Source: Lineus longissimus
Taxonomy: Eukaryota > Nemertea > Pilidiophora > Heteronemertea > Lineidae
Reading direction: 5' to 3'
DNA length: 64,000 nt
Assembly: GCF_910592395.1 (NCBI RefSeq)
Contig: NC_088319.1
Span: 7,936,001-8,000,000, forward strand
Shown: piece after piece, positions 44,269 through 56,212 of the stretch
Layout of the letters: each line of letters opens with the position of its first letter
Position numbering within the stretch: the stretch's first letter is position 1
The notes under the pieces: model-generated
The model's database searches: none
Told to the model about the DNA's origin: nothing
Seen by the model: the letters and a program-made list of their open reading frames with translations, nothing else
Translations under genes and position numbers: made by a program

Positions 44269-45890
44269 AGCTCAGCTGACTAAGTCAGCCGAGCTTGTCA
44301 AATAAGTTGTTCAGTGGCGTCCGTCTGTCCATCCATCCATCCATCCATCCGTCCGTTAAACCCATGGTGCACATTTTGTAACCGTAAGACCTAGAGACTT
44401 CAATTTTGCATTTCTGGATACTTCTGGTCAAACTCTACTTTCAAAACAAAATTTGTCGCCATTCGACGTACTTCCTGCGAGCGAGAGTGCATGAAGGAAA
44501 CTGGCCTATATCGGCCTAGGAGCAGCAGAATTAGTCGAAATGTGCTCTAATATTAAGATAAAATTCTTGAAAATCTATTTTATTGAAAAAAGGTTCAAAA
44601 TTTTAACAGGAGAGGGCGCTACCTGCCTTTTAATTATTTCTGCCGATTCAAATTCCCGCCCGATGACGTCAGCCATCAATGAAGTCTCCTATTTGCCAGT
44701 TCTCAAAACATGGCAGCTACACAACAAAAGCAGTAGCTCCAGGAATAAATCACTGTTCACTTCAGCTTCGTAATCGATTGTACCCCCACTTTATTGTGTT
44801 TTGTGTGGTGTTCCTATTCAATCAACGATGTAAGGCCTTATTATGTTGGCTTAATTGAGAAGGTGCATTATAAGCGGCGTACGAAATACCACTCAATGAC
44901 ACTCAAGTACCCAATTTTCTGCTCAAAAAGTAGTCTGGTAGGCGATATTATCACTAGTTCGTTTCAGTGGTAGTCATAAGGTCTTTAGGGACTAAATTCA
45001 GAAATTAGTTCTTGAATATTTGGCGACATTTCTGTGAAAACGATATCGGAAGTGCATGCTCTGTTCGCGATGACATCGCCGATGTATTTTGAAGTGGAGA
45101 ATTCCCACAGTATGTGCAGTGAATCGGCATGATTCTGTTTGCCTATTATGTTTTAGTTCTACGATTCTTTTATGAGTAAAAAGTAGACATTCCAAGCAAT
45201 ACAATAATGTCACTCCCATAAAAATTGATTGGAAATTGAGGGAGCTACGGCATTCTCTTCGGCAACTGGCAGCGCTGAAAAAATACATTGCATACTGTAC
45301 AATACCAAATGGCACATTTTAAAAAGCGCTCATTGGACAACGTAGGGAGTCACCAGAAATGACGTCATCGCTGGTCTAAATAGAAAACTACGGTGGCGCA
45401 GTAGAGCACAAGAAAAGGTTTAGCATTAACTTCGTCATGCAAGCTTCAGCAACAAAATGATTTCTCATGAATGATTTATTTGATCATCATCAGCTTGTTT
45501 CCCCTGATAGATAAAAAAATGATTTACAATTTCCATCAAAGTTTTCTATTTTGTGTATAGTCACATGTTATTTAACTGGCAAGGAGCCAAGCAGTTTTGA
45601 ATATTCGCGGGAAAATACTTCGTACTTGTAAACGAGGCTATGACAATGAGTATCCTCATTCATGGCATAAACTTCATATTTTCATACGATGATTTCACCC
45701 GAATTATGGTCAGGATTGAGGAATGAACAGTGGCATAATTATGTCAACCAAAAACATTGGTACCATAGTGAACGCAAAAGGATATCAAATACCATGGAGC
45801 ATGCCATTTTCATGCATAATGAACTAAACACCTGGAAGATATTAATGATATTAACTCAGCTGAGCGCCAAGCCCTTTGGGCCTCTTGTTG
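44269..45890 (+). mobile_element. 1.6-kb AGCTCAGC-type element nested in the 8.3-kb element
   Basis: The left end is the imperfect palindrome AGCTCAGCTGACTAAGTCAG then CCGAGCT, followed by a (CCAT)n/(CCGT)n tract; the right end is TCAGCTGAGCGCCAAGCCCT then TTGGGCCTCTTGTTG with a 3' hairpin. It interrupts CCTATTTTT / TCATTTTGAAG in the host element, again within T residues. It is related to, but distinct from, its host. It has no coding sequence. Confidence 0.7.
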
Positions 45891-46883
45891 TCATTTTGAA
45901 GCTTATGGTTAAAGCTAGAGCGATGAAAATTTTATGGTGGGTGTATCTAATAAAGGTACATCACATATCACACGGGTTTTTGATTTGACCTTCATTTCAA
46001 GGTCACAGAGGTCGAACTCTAAAATTTCTTTGATCATGGCACGTTTTTTTGCTATTGGTCACAGACTCTCTAAATTTGATATGTAGACACCTATTGGGCA
46101 TCTCTACATGTTGACACAGATTTAGGTCAGTGTGACCTACTATTCAGGTATATGTAGGTCAAGGTTAAAAAAGCCCATTTTCTTTATTCCAGCAGATTGA
46201 AGTTTGAAATGAAGTTTTAGAGGTTGGCCTGATATAGAGGTTTCGATATTAAATAGATTAATTTCGTTTCATATCACTAGGTGGCGGTATTGTGCAAAAA
46301 TGTCAGTTGGCACATTGCCAGCAGTTTTGAATTTCGTGGTTCGAGGCAATCCGTCAGGGTATCCCAGATGCGCAGTGTTGTACTGCGCCACTAGATCTGC
46401 ATACTACAACTATGGAAGACAGCCATTTTATGAATTTGAAGCGAGACGAAGAAGGAATTAAATCACCCTGAATCAATGCTAAAACTTAATCATCCGCTCT
46501 TCGGATGAGGTTGTATGTGTTCATTACATTCTTGTGATTGGTTTGAGATTATTAGTTCGTCCTCATTGCCGGTTGTTTTAGAAAATTTTGACTGTGATTG
46601 GAAGGTAAAATGAGAAACTTGTCACACTGTTCTTCGGCTTGGAATGGGGATTGTCAATGCAGAGCAAGTTGGTACAAGCTGCCTTGCGAATCGGGGTGGC
46701 GTAATAATACTGTGAAAGAACAATAAAATGATGAATTGTAGCAGTGTGTGTCAGAAATTATGTGATTTCCATTGCATTTGACGATCCCAAAGTTTCGAGA
46801 GTATGGCAAAATGGCGGCTGGCGTCATTGGAGATTAGCGTCAAGCCGGAACCTTTCGTTACAATGTGGGCATTTAAACACAAG
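45891..46883 (+). other. Body of the 8.3-kb element
   Basis: No gene is seen. It includes TTTGACCTTCATTTCAAGG and TCACAGAGGTCGAA, which I associate with this repeat family. The rest is AT-rich and unclassified. Confidence 0.5.
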
Positions 46884-49086
46884 TTAAGTGTCAGTCCATG
46901 ATACCACCATGCAGAGGGTGGCAAGGTGGGGGTCAACCGTTTTTAACGAGATTAGGAATGCAAGATCCTTCCACTAAGACATCATTACACAGCAATTGAT
47001 GACTCTCAAAAATCACTAGCAACCGAGTTAGGGGCAGGCCTAGTTAGGGGGCTTGTTTTAGTTTTTTTCCCCCTATTTTTTGTGTATTTTTTGGTCAATG
47101 TTGGGCACTCCTGCAGAGACTAAAAAAATAGCTGGATTTTCCCCCTTTGTATGATGGAAGTATTTGATGAGATCTTCCATTCTGCAACAGGTCATTGAGT
47201 AACACTTCATACTTTGGTCGTGCTAGGCCTAGTAATTATGCATACCTAGGGGCAGTGCTTAGGAAGAGCTCTCTATCGACGCTCATATCTCCAACACTGC
47301 AGGTCTTTGAATGCTGTGGCTTGCACATGATAAAGGTAATGATACCTACTTTCAAAATCAGAAATAAAATTTCCGGCCGCTTTTACTGTTTTCCCAGGAT
47401 AAACCAAGGAAAAAGTGCTATTTCCCACCAAAATGACACTCATTGGCTAGTGCTGCCACCTTGTGTACACTTGATGAATTATAAAATAAATGCATAATGA
47501 ACACATAATTTATGCTTGGTGCTGGCCATGAGGATTAGTAGTTACTGTCAACCACCATGATCACCCCCCCCCCCCCCCCCCATGCCTAGGCCTACTAACC
47601 TATTTTAAGTAGGCCTACCGGTAAATAACTCCACTTGCATTTTTCCCCCCAAAAAAGAACAAGCTCATCACTACAAATTTGCCCTTGATGAAAGCCCTTT
47701 GGGGAATTGGGCCCCATAGGTCCTGAAATGCTGATTTGAATTTCAAATAACATTTCGGCCTTGGCCTACCTGATGGCAACGTAATTGAATAAGCCACATG
47801 TAGGCCTTCTTACAGTCCGAAAACCTAAAGAAACCCCCCTGTTGGTGAGGATGCTAATGTTGACCCATTCATTAGCCTGTGTCATGCTGCCAGAGCATGT
47901 TGTAAGGGTTGGACCCCCACCCCCCCATGGCTAAGGCACCTGAATGGCATGTGGTATGACCTACTAATACATCTTTATCAACCCATGCAGGGATCATCCT
48001 GTTCCTAAGAACCTTGCAGAAGTGCTCATTTCACATACTAGTAACACCTTCCATTGCTAAGGAGCCAATTGACCAAAGGTGCAGTTCCTACTGTAATTAC
48101 TGTTTGATGAGGACAACCCTGCAGTTGGCTGCACCGTCAAGAGTACTGCTATTGGAAGTTTTTAGCTCCTTGGTTGGCGGTGAAATGTTCTCCTGGAGTT
48201 GCTCTAGCATTGGCTAAATTGTACATATACATGTACTGGAATGGGGAAGTTTTTCATGAACTGAGTTACGGTACTGTCCAGTCCCTTAGGAGAGATCACA
48301 ACTTTCCACATGCTACACTTGTACCTGTCTGCAGAGGACAGTGCTGCCACCTAAGAAGCAGGGACACTTTTTTTTTACAAATGGGTGATTTATTTACAAG
48401 CTTATATAATGATACATAGAAAAAAGGCTATTTTGCAGACAATAGCCAAACCACTACTAACCACTACTAGGGAGGGACCAATACTAGTAACACCTCATTT
48501 ACGGTACTACATGTCATGCCCAAGTGCAGGATAGTATCAGGAGAGAGTCGCACTTTCCAGTAGCAGGCTTGGTTGTTCAAAACTGACATTAGCGCTACTA
48601 AGTATACTGACATTAAAAAACTATCTTGGCATTTACAATTGTTTACTGAAAGCCAAAGTTCAAATTTATCCCAAGATATCGCTATAAAATCATTTTTTAA
48701 CCAAGCCCCGCATTTTACCTGATAAACCATCCGCTAGATATACTAGAACATCAAATCTGGATGTCCTTCATATTGCAGGTTATGTTAGTCAAGGGAGACA
48801 AAAACACAGCATGTAACAGTTTTAGGAAATTCACCATGTATTTTTTTTAGAAAAAGAGAGATGTATTGTAGAATGCGAACAATGCATTTGCAATCAATGG
48901 TGTGGAAAATCTCAGGTCAAGCCTGATGAATGTACATCCAATAAAGTCGTACCCTTTCATTCTAAATCAAGAATTCTTGATGTGTAGCTGACAACTTTCA
49001 CTGGGCTAATTCTGCCCAGTCATGACTCAAAGACCAACGTTTCAGAAAATCTGTCTCCACCCTCTTATCATTTCTCTCTCCCAGCT

Positions 49087-49233
49087 CAAGAGTGCTTGAC
49101 CAGCAGTCCTTATGATACTGTTGCAACAACATCACCCATCAAATTTGCCCTTCTGTCCCGTCTGCTGGGTGTTCTAAGGCGTCGGCTGGTTGAACAGAGG
49201 AAGAGGCAACAGCGGACTGAAAAAAGATATTGA
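49087..49233 (+). CDS. Possible terminal exon, unknown protein
   Basis: After a good acceptor (TTTCTCTCTCCCAG) the frame encodes ECLTSSPYDTVATTSPIKF followed by a basic tail LRRRLVEQRKRQQRTEKRY and a TGA. Composition and splice site look real, but no partner exon was identified on this strand. Confidence 0.25.
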   Translation, partial: QECLTSSPYDTVATTSPIKFALLSRLLGVLRRRLVEQRKRQQRTEKRY

Positions 49234-49430
49234 TGGAGAATCAGGTTTGGCTTAGAATCCCTCATTGCCAAGGAGATGGGAGCCAGAATGGCATCAAGGT
49301 TTTCAGCTTAGTCCCTCCTCTCTCATCAGTGACCTTCTTACATGTAAGTCAGTCGCTGCAGGCAGAATTAACCAATATTCACTTTGGCTTGCCCCGAATC
49401 TTCTCCCCTTTTTTTTTCATTCAACTCACC

Positions 49431-50330
49431 TCTGTATCCATGGGTGCTGGTTCTACTTCTGGTTCTACATTTGCCACAGATACTCGATGTTTAGCCTCAC
49501 ATCCTTTACACAGAGCTGAAAAGGCACCAGATTATGGGGGTAATGATAATATGATGTGCAATATAATAGTGTGAGGACATGATGATGATGATAGACTTGT
49601 TTTGATAATGCGACCGGCCATGCTGATTATGTACGGCAGTGAAGCATGACCTCCAGTGGCACTGGCAGGGAATCATAACTTGGACTTCCTGATCATCAAG
49701 CCAAGGCTCCAATCAACTTTCTAGGAAGAACACAAGTGAAGTGGTAAATCGTTATCACTCAGTTGGTTTTGCACCAAAGTTAGGTTTAGTCAGAGTGGGT
49801 ATCATTACAGGCCTACTGCTTCTTTTCTACTTCAGTGATTTTGAGACTGATCCCTTACCTGAGCCAACTGGGACAAAAACTCCCCACTTGATGTATATTT
49901 CATGAGACATCACTCGCTGAACTGAACCACCATCTTTTCTGGGCTTCCGACTTGTTTTAGAGGGTTGATGAAGTGGGTGCTGGCATCTCCTTTGCTGATT
50001 CCATGATAAACTCAACTTGTATCGGTGGTTCGGGCATATTGTGGTGTCCAGAACTGGAGAACTCATATCAAACACGCCAGCACGAAGTGCTATGAGCTCC
50101 CATTCACTTTTGACTTGACTGGCTTTCCTGGAGGACATCCAACGCATCAAATGGGAGTGCACGTCCTTCTTACATTGTTTCAAGGGGATCACACTCTTGT
50201 CATTGGGGTATGAAGCGTAAGTACCACACTCGATATCCTTGGATATGACAGCAAATTCACATTTCAACTGTGATTTTTCAGGTTCCATTTTCAATAGACT
50301 ATCACACAATGTACACGAGCAAATACACAA
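49431..50330 (-). CDS. Two-exon fragment of an unrecognised Cys/His-rich protein
   Basis: Exon 1 (49859-50330) starts MCICSCTLCDSLL and carries a possible zinc-binding arrangement TTICPNHRYKLSLSWN...CQHPLH, then VQRVMSHEIYIKWGVFVPVGS, ending at GTAAGG. Exon 2 (about 49431-49517) begins ALCKGCEAKHRVSV after a TTTTCAG acceptor and ends at GTGAGT. The join completes GCT in frame, giving PVGSALCKGC with a further Cys pair. The pattern recalls N-terminal regions of transposon-borne proteins of marine invertebrates, but I cannot name the family. Downstream exons were not found. Confidence 0.5.
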
Positions 50331-51473
50331 TGCATTGTAACTGTAACTGTTGTTGTTGTTGTCGTTGCTGGTGTTCGTTTCCGCCTAGACCGCTAAGCCT
50401 CCACAGGGGTAATAAAGGCCTGTAGGTTGTTTGAGGGAGTGTGTGGTAGGGGCAAGGGAGAGGGGGGGTTCACTAACATCTAAAAATGTAATTTTATTTG
50501 GAAAGCATGTGTAGTTCGTCAGTTATCTGAGGGAATGGGCAAAAAATGGGCACCAGTGAGAAGGGCGCGACTCGACCCCCTCACCGGAAAACCGTAAGGG
50601 CGGCCGGATTTTTTTCTTTTGCAAATTAAAAAACAGCATTCTGACTTCCTTACCTGGAAGTGGCATCACCTAAAAAACTGCAGTGTTGGAGCTAAAGGAG
50701 AGTTAAAATTGCCTTTTTACTGAAATTTGAGATTGCATTGTTTTTGGGACGTACTGTACCTGTCATTAAAATGTACCTGGGGCAAAACAAAAGGCATGAA
50801 AAGGTAGCTCAGATCATGTACTTTCAATTTCAATAGGCGGTGTTTAGTGATAATTCTGTTTGATGCACGAAAATTGACAAAAGACTTAGCCTATTTTGAG
50901 GGATAATGCATGTTTTTTTAAAAGGAAAATGAGTAGGAAATGGTTAACAGCCGTACCCCAAAACTGTGGGGTTATTTTCGAAACCAATCCACCAGCCTTC
51001 ATTGTACCCTAGGACAGGTCTGTGGTAGAAATTACAACTAGATCTGTTGACCCCCCACCTTGCCACCATTTGCATGATCCTGCATGGTGGTATCATGGAC
51101 TGACACTTAATGGTTTATAATCACCCAGACGCTTCTCATTAGGTAAACCTCTACTAAAAACACTTGCTTTAATTTTTGTAAACATGTCACAAGTGCTTAA
51201 AAAGAACCATTTTTGTGATCGTTTTTCGTCGCTGTAGAAATGTACACAGTCGGAGTCAGTCAGTGTGTCAACACAACAACGGTGTTAGTATACACATGAA
51301 TCCATGATACACGGAGACACGAATGTAAACATTTGCCTGTTGGGTCGGAAGGAGTTCACCGTTACCGATCACTGCCCCAAGAAAGGTCATCTGAGCTGGT
51401 TGACTAAAGTAGATGATGATAATGATGAAAGTGTAGCGCAGCTGTCATCAGTGCTTTTATAGTTAGGCCTAGG

Positions 51474-51828
51474 CTATAGTCGGATTCATAAGTAAATGTC
51501 ACTGACTGCCCTTTTGGGTCGCTGTGCAAAAACTATTGGGCCGATTTCTTCAAAGTTTGGTTTTTCTTAAATCTAATTTCGGGACCCAACACAATTTCCA
51601 GGTTAGAGATTTGCAAATTATAAAGAAAATAATTTTTCAACTTTACTAGGTCAATGTACACCAATACATACAAACAAATTATTTCGTAACCATGGTTACT
51701 GAAATGTGAAAATCCTCTTGGGTCCCGAAATTAGATTCAAGAAAAACCAAACTTTGAAGAAATCATCCCAGTAGTTTTTGCGCAGCGGCCCAAAAGGGCA
51801 GTGACATTTACTTATGAATCCGACTATA
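51474..51828. mobile_element. 355-bp palindromic MITE
   Basis: Arms of about 115 bp begin CTATAGTCGGATTCATAAGT and end with the complement ATTCATAAG... at 51828; both contain CCCTTTTGGG(T/C)CGCTG. The loop is about 120 bp. Arm mismatches are few, so it is young. No target duplication is obvious. Confidence 0.85.
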
Positions 51829-52360
51829 GGGCTGTCTTGTAACTATGTTATTATCTCAAAAATGAATACAAACTGCTACCTAGTTACTCAGTACATCATA
51901 TTCTATACTGTGCATTCCTTGCTTCAATTGTTCTTGTATCATATTTTTCAACATTTCTCTCTAATCGCAAGCCGAGGATAAATACTCCTTTCAAGATAGC
52001 GTATTCACACGCAATTCCACAGGTACATCCCATTCATTTGAAATTTCGGCCAATGACAGCAGGTTTTACAAAATGTAAATGCGCTGTTAATTTTCAATAG
52101 TCACTGAATAGCTAAGACACATGTTAACCCGTCTTAATTGGCCAGAAAACATCTCTCAGCTTCTCCCACAAATAACGATTCACTTATTCCAACGTCAGTA
52201 ACATGTGCACGCGGAAAACAATACGACTAACTCCACTTTTTCAAGACAAACCACACCATCCCACAACTATTGCTTGATTAACCCCCAACAATGACAAGTT
52301 CTTCCTCATACTCTCCCTTTCATATCGACAGGTGAGCACAATGGCCCTGGCCATTTCATT

Positions 52361-53405
52361 ACTTATTTTGTACTGGTGGTGCTGGAGTAGGGAAAAGTTA
52401 TGTGACTACAGCACTTTTCCAAGCTTTGTTGCGGTACTACAACACCCAAGTAGCGGAAAATCCTGATGATATAAAAGTATTAATTGTTGCACCAACTGGG
52501 AAAGCAGCTCATCACGTGAATGTGCTTTCAACCAGACAAAATCTTTCAAAAGCACCATTAGAAATAAACGATATTAGTATCCCACACCTTGCTCTGTCCA
52601 ATAAACTGGTGGATTTAATTAACGATTCTGTGTCCACTCTCCATGAACTAGAAGGAAATAAAAAATTATCAGTGCATGCCATTGATACTGTAGTAGGAGA
52701 CATAACAACTTCTACGAAAGAAATCATCGTTAAGTCCATTCCAACTGACCCTCAAAAAACCATGGGCTTAGCAAAAACAATTCACTTATCAGAAGGATTG
52801 TTATATGATTTGACATCAAATCTTAACACAGAAGATGGACTTACTAATGGAGCACCTTGTCTTCTGAAAAAGATTCAACCATCTGTAATCTGGGTTCAAT
52901 TCTATGAAAAAAACATTGGTCTGAAGAAGAGATCTCTGAATCGTCACCTCTACACTGAAGGCATAAAGAAAGAATGGACACCAATCATGCAAATCACTCG
53001 TCAATTCTTATATTGAAGAAATGGTTCTGCTACCATTATAAGAAAGCAATTCCCACTACGGCCTGCTACAGCAAAAACAATTCATCGGGCACAAGGTGAT
53101 ACGTTAGATGAGATTGTCATAAACTTTGAAAATAGAAAAGTTGATCATATGCATTATGTTGGTTTAAGCAGATGCAAGACAATATCAAAATTACACTTAA
53201 AAAATTTCAATCCAGCAGATATAAAAGTCAATAAGGATGTCATGCAAGAAATGCATCGGCTCCGAACAAATTCTGTTTTGTGCCTAGATAAATACATGCA
53301 TAAGACAAGTACATGTATTTTATTCCAAATGTCGTTCCAGAATATCAGATCTTTGAAATCACATTTCCATGATGTAAATACCAACTACACCCACAAAACC
53401 TGAAA
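52361..53405 (+). pseudogene. Helitron helicase domain, internally deleted
   Basis: The frame resumes with YLFCTGGAGVGKSYVTTALF (Walker A at about 52372-52400) and KVLIVAPTGKAAHHV. It then jumps to NVLSTRQNLSKAP, so the segment with the Walker B box is missing. Later motifs are present: NGAPCLLKKI, an in-frame TGA at 53014-53016, and the final helicase block RAQGDTLDEIVINF ... YVGLSRCKTISKL. The Pif1-like helicase would unwind the donor strand. The deletion alone would inactivate it. Confidence 0.88.
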
Positions 53406-54021
53406 TCTTATATGTTTAGTTGAATGTAGAGTTTCCCCAGATTACACAAACCCTGAATATCAACTAAACGGGTTTGATACCCATGTGAATAATCATCCAT
53501 CATCATATTGTCATGGTATTACAATTTATCAGGACAACAACTTTCCAGTTGTATCATTCAGTTATACACATCACATGAATGTTGAAGTAACCTGCCAGGT
53601 AATAGAAGTGTGTAATGATCTGGTTCAAGTTGTCACAATATATCATTCACCTTCAGTACCATATGCAAACCTACTTCACACACTCAATAATCTGTCGTCA
53701 AACCTAATAACAGATAAAGCTATAGTATTCATGGGTGATTTCAATATAGATGGCTTAAAACCTAGTCAGGAATTTCAAAATCTATGTACTACAATGATGT
53801 CCCTCTACAAATGTACACAGTATGTGCAAGAAGAAACAACAGACTATCACAGTATGTTGGACCTCGTATACACAAACATAAATCCAGATATTTTCTCTCT
53901 TATTGTACATGAATCATATTATTCTGATCACAAACTTCTCCAGTTCAACATCCATCAGTCCCCATCCTTACTATGTGTAAAGCATCCTGCCACAAATGAA
54001 ACTTCACATATAATGGAATGA
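53328..54021 (+). pseudogene. Helitron C-terminal endonuclease (EEP family)
   Basis: The frame begins MSFQNIRSLKSHFHDV, typical of the start of endonuclease/exonuclease/phosphatase domains, shifts near 53403, and continues CLVECRVSPDY..., then VFMGDFNIDGLKPS (catalytic Asp and Asn), LDLVYTNI and SDHKLLQFNI (Asp-His). This apurinic-type endonuclease is the hallmark of Helentron-group elements. It probably nicks target or donor DNA. Confidence 0.85.
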
Positions 54022-54654
54022 ATTGCACAAAATCAATTGAGAGCATCATCAGAATATCTACTTGTGTAATAGAAAATAGTGTGAATTGAAATTCCGTTAC
54101 GTTGTAATAGCACCTACAATTGAATGCAAATCAAAATTAACAACAAGCCAAATCAAAACATCCCCTCCTCCAAAAAAAAAAATACAAGTAAGAGTGCTAG
54201 ACATCATGCCCCAATTGGGGCTTTGGCATAAGCGCTCAAAGTAAAGCGCTCAAAGTTTACTTTGAGCTCGTGCACCAATGCACCCACTGGACACTATCAC
54301 ATGTCACTAGTAAGTATAAGATTTTAAAACAATACACATTTATTTATTTCATATAAAAACTGAAGTCCATACAACAGTATGACAATGTTAGATTTTACTT
54401 GTTGTCCCGATCCCCTGAACAACAAATTTTTTAGACGGACAAGTCACATCTGCAAAGCAATTGCCCTGCCCCTATACTCCAGTTTTTATGTACAATATGT
54501 TACAGAGCAACTTTCTGATAATGAGAGGCAACCAGACATCCTAAAGTACTTGCCATGATGAAACATGCTTCTATTGCAGGATTTATAGTTTGCTCATATT
54601 ACTCAATTATCACTACCATTATCTAACCAATCCATTCTATCTTTTTCTTGTAGG
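54022..54654 (+). other. Spacer between endonuclease and RPA-like gene
   Basis: There is no coding sequence. A perfect palindrome CCCCAATTGGGG lies near 54210 and a GCGCTCAAAG-based inverted repeat near 54231-54268, which could form stems. Confidence 0.5.
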
Positions 54655-56200
54655 ATGAATACAACAAAAGTGAAGATTCTCAACCACCCGGGTGCTCGAG
54701 GATCCATGACCACAGTAACTGCCATAATAGCAGGACAGACTGATTTGCATCAAGTTTATTGGAACAATACATCCGAAAGGAAAATGATAAAGAAAGATGC
54801 TTACCTCCTCATACACAATGGTACCATAAACCACCAGGAAAAAGCTATAAGGCTAACACCTCAATCGAAGGTAAACAAATTCCATGATATCACCACAAGT
54901 CTGAAATCACAATATAATAGGACACCAATGTAGTCTGATCTTCCACGTTTGATGAAAAAGATCACAAACACTTTATTGTGTTTCATTCTCTATAACTTAT
55001 AGTAGCTAACTCTCCATATACAATAAGGAACTCCGCAAACACATTCATACATGTTATAGACCAGTTAATACAACCAGTTAATTTTGAAATGGATATAAAC
55101 TGTGTTTCAGATATTTTCCACCACGCCATTCTCCACACCAGAAGGGCTTGAAGACAAATTCCTCCATGCCCGCAACTATCCTTGAAAGATGCGTTGACAT
55201 CCCCCAAGAAAACAAGAGTAACCGTGGAAGCACTTGTAAAGCAGGTAAGAATGAATTATTCATTACACTCAGTCACTGAAATTGCACTTGGAGACATTGA
55301 TATTCCTTTAAAAAATTAACTATCTACATATCAAGGCTATAACACAACAAATGAACCAGATTCAAAATAAATGATGCTAATCCAAAAAATAGAACAATAC
55401 AACTTTCATGTGTCATTAATTTTGCCCAATAAATTGTCTCAACTAAACAAAAATATAATCTGGAATATCTTTGCAGGTTTCACCACTAAAGACAGGTGCA
55501 AATTGGAAAAGAAAAGATGTGTACCTGGAAGAGGATGGACATACCATGACCTGCAAAATGTGGAATGAGAGCGCTGACACCGTTAAAGAAGACCACATCA
55601 ATAAGAAACTCAAGATTGAAAACGTAGAAGTCGACATATACCAGGGGCAAGTTAGCCTAAAGAATACCTCTGAAACATCAATGGTAAGTGCAGTAATAGT
55701 CATAACATTACAGGACTGCAGTAAAATGATAAAATTAAGCCATTTAGTTTTAAAGTTGACTTCTGACATGATATATGAATAGTTCATCCTGAACAATGTA
55801 ACACAAAACTTATTTTAGTAATTCTTCAAGACTAATGAATTTATGCATCTTTATGTAACATGATAGTGATACATGTAGTAACAATTTCTATCATTTTACA
55901 TTCCTATAGGTAACACACGCACCAGAAAGCAAAAGGATGCAAATCATCGCCATTAGTAACGAAGAAGACACCACGCCAGAAGTCCTCGGCATCATAGAAA
56001 ATCAGTCAGATGCACAAGTTTTCACAGCAACAGCACAGAACCTACCACACTCCAACGAGCTTCCACTCACTGTTAAAGTTGTAATTAACGGCACACAAAT
56101 ATCCGATTTGGAAAAGATTACGTCGCCTAACACGTCGACGAAGAAAGGGAAGAAAGCCGTAAAGAATTCAGACAGCACAAGACCTGCTACACCTCAGTGA
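54655..56200 (+). pseudogene. RPA-like single-strand DNA-binding protein, four exons, one frameshift
   Basis: Exons are 54655-54870, 55111-55244, 55477-55683 and 55910-56200, all with GT/AG borders and phase-0 joins. Exon 2 has 134 nt, one short of a full frame: IFSTTPFSTPEGLEDKF... runs to a stop, while LKDALTSPKKTRVTVEALVK continues in the next frame. Exons 2-3 have the look of an OB fold (VTVEALVKQ-VSPLKTG, KDVYLEEDGHTMTCKMWN, VEVDIYQGQVSLKN) as in replication protein A large subunits. Helitrons of plants and some animals carry RPA-like genes thought to coat displaced strands. The position right after the endonuclease supports it as Helitron cargo. Total about 282 residues; the OB-fold call is from pattern only. 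Confidence 0.65.
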
Positions 56201-56212
56201 ACTTCTACTCAC

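Larger units (their letters stand above)
46884..51110. mobile_element. 4.2-kb element with TTAA ends and about 50-bp inverted repeats
   Basis: TTAAGTGTCAGTCCATGATA then CCACCATGCA at the left (46884) reappears as its complement ending ACTGACACTTAA at 51110; the homology continues inward through GGTGGCAAGGTGGGG and GTCAAC, with a 12-bp difference. TTAA at both edges fits a TTAA-targeting DNA transposon (piggyBac or Kolobok class). The interior has a spliced minus-strand coding fragment (49431-50330) and possibly a plus-strand exon (49087-49233), but no transposase I can name. Confidence 0.7.
44038..52360 (+). mobile_element. 8.3-kb AGCTCACC-type element inserted in the Helitron helicase
   Basis: The left end is a palindrome AGCTCACCTG-T-CAGGTGAGCT (44038-44058) followed by a CGTC-rich tract; the right end is ACAGGTGAGCACAATGGCCC then TGGCCATTTCATT (to 52360). 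Removing it joins GAT CCT TTT to TAC TTA TTT and restores DPF-YLFCTGG in frame. No target duplication longer than one or two bases is visible, and the site is within a T-run. Similar elements are widespread in molluscs and deuterostomes. Terminal hairpins and T-T insertion suggest a Helitron-like non-autonomous element, but that is inference. Without the three nested elements it is about 2.1 kb. Confidence 0.7.

Noticed and set aside
49230-49574. 114-codon plus-strand ORF in the 4.2-kb TTAA element
   Set aside because: It overlaps the better supported minus-strand exon 2 and has no splice context or motifs.
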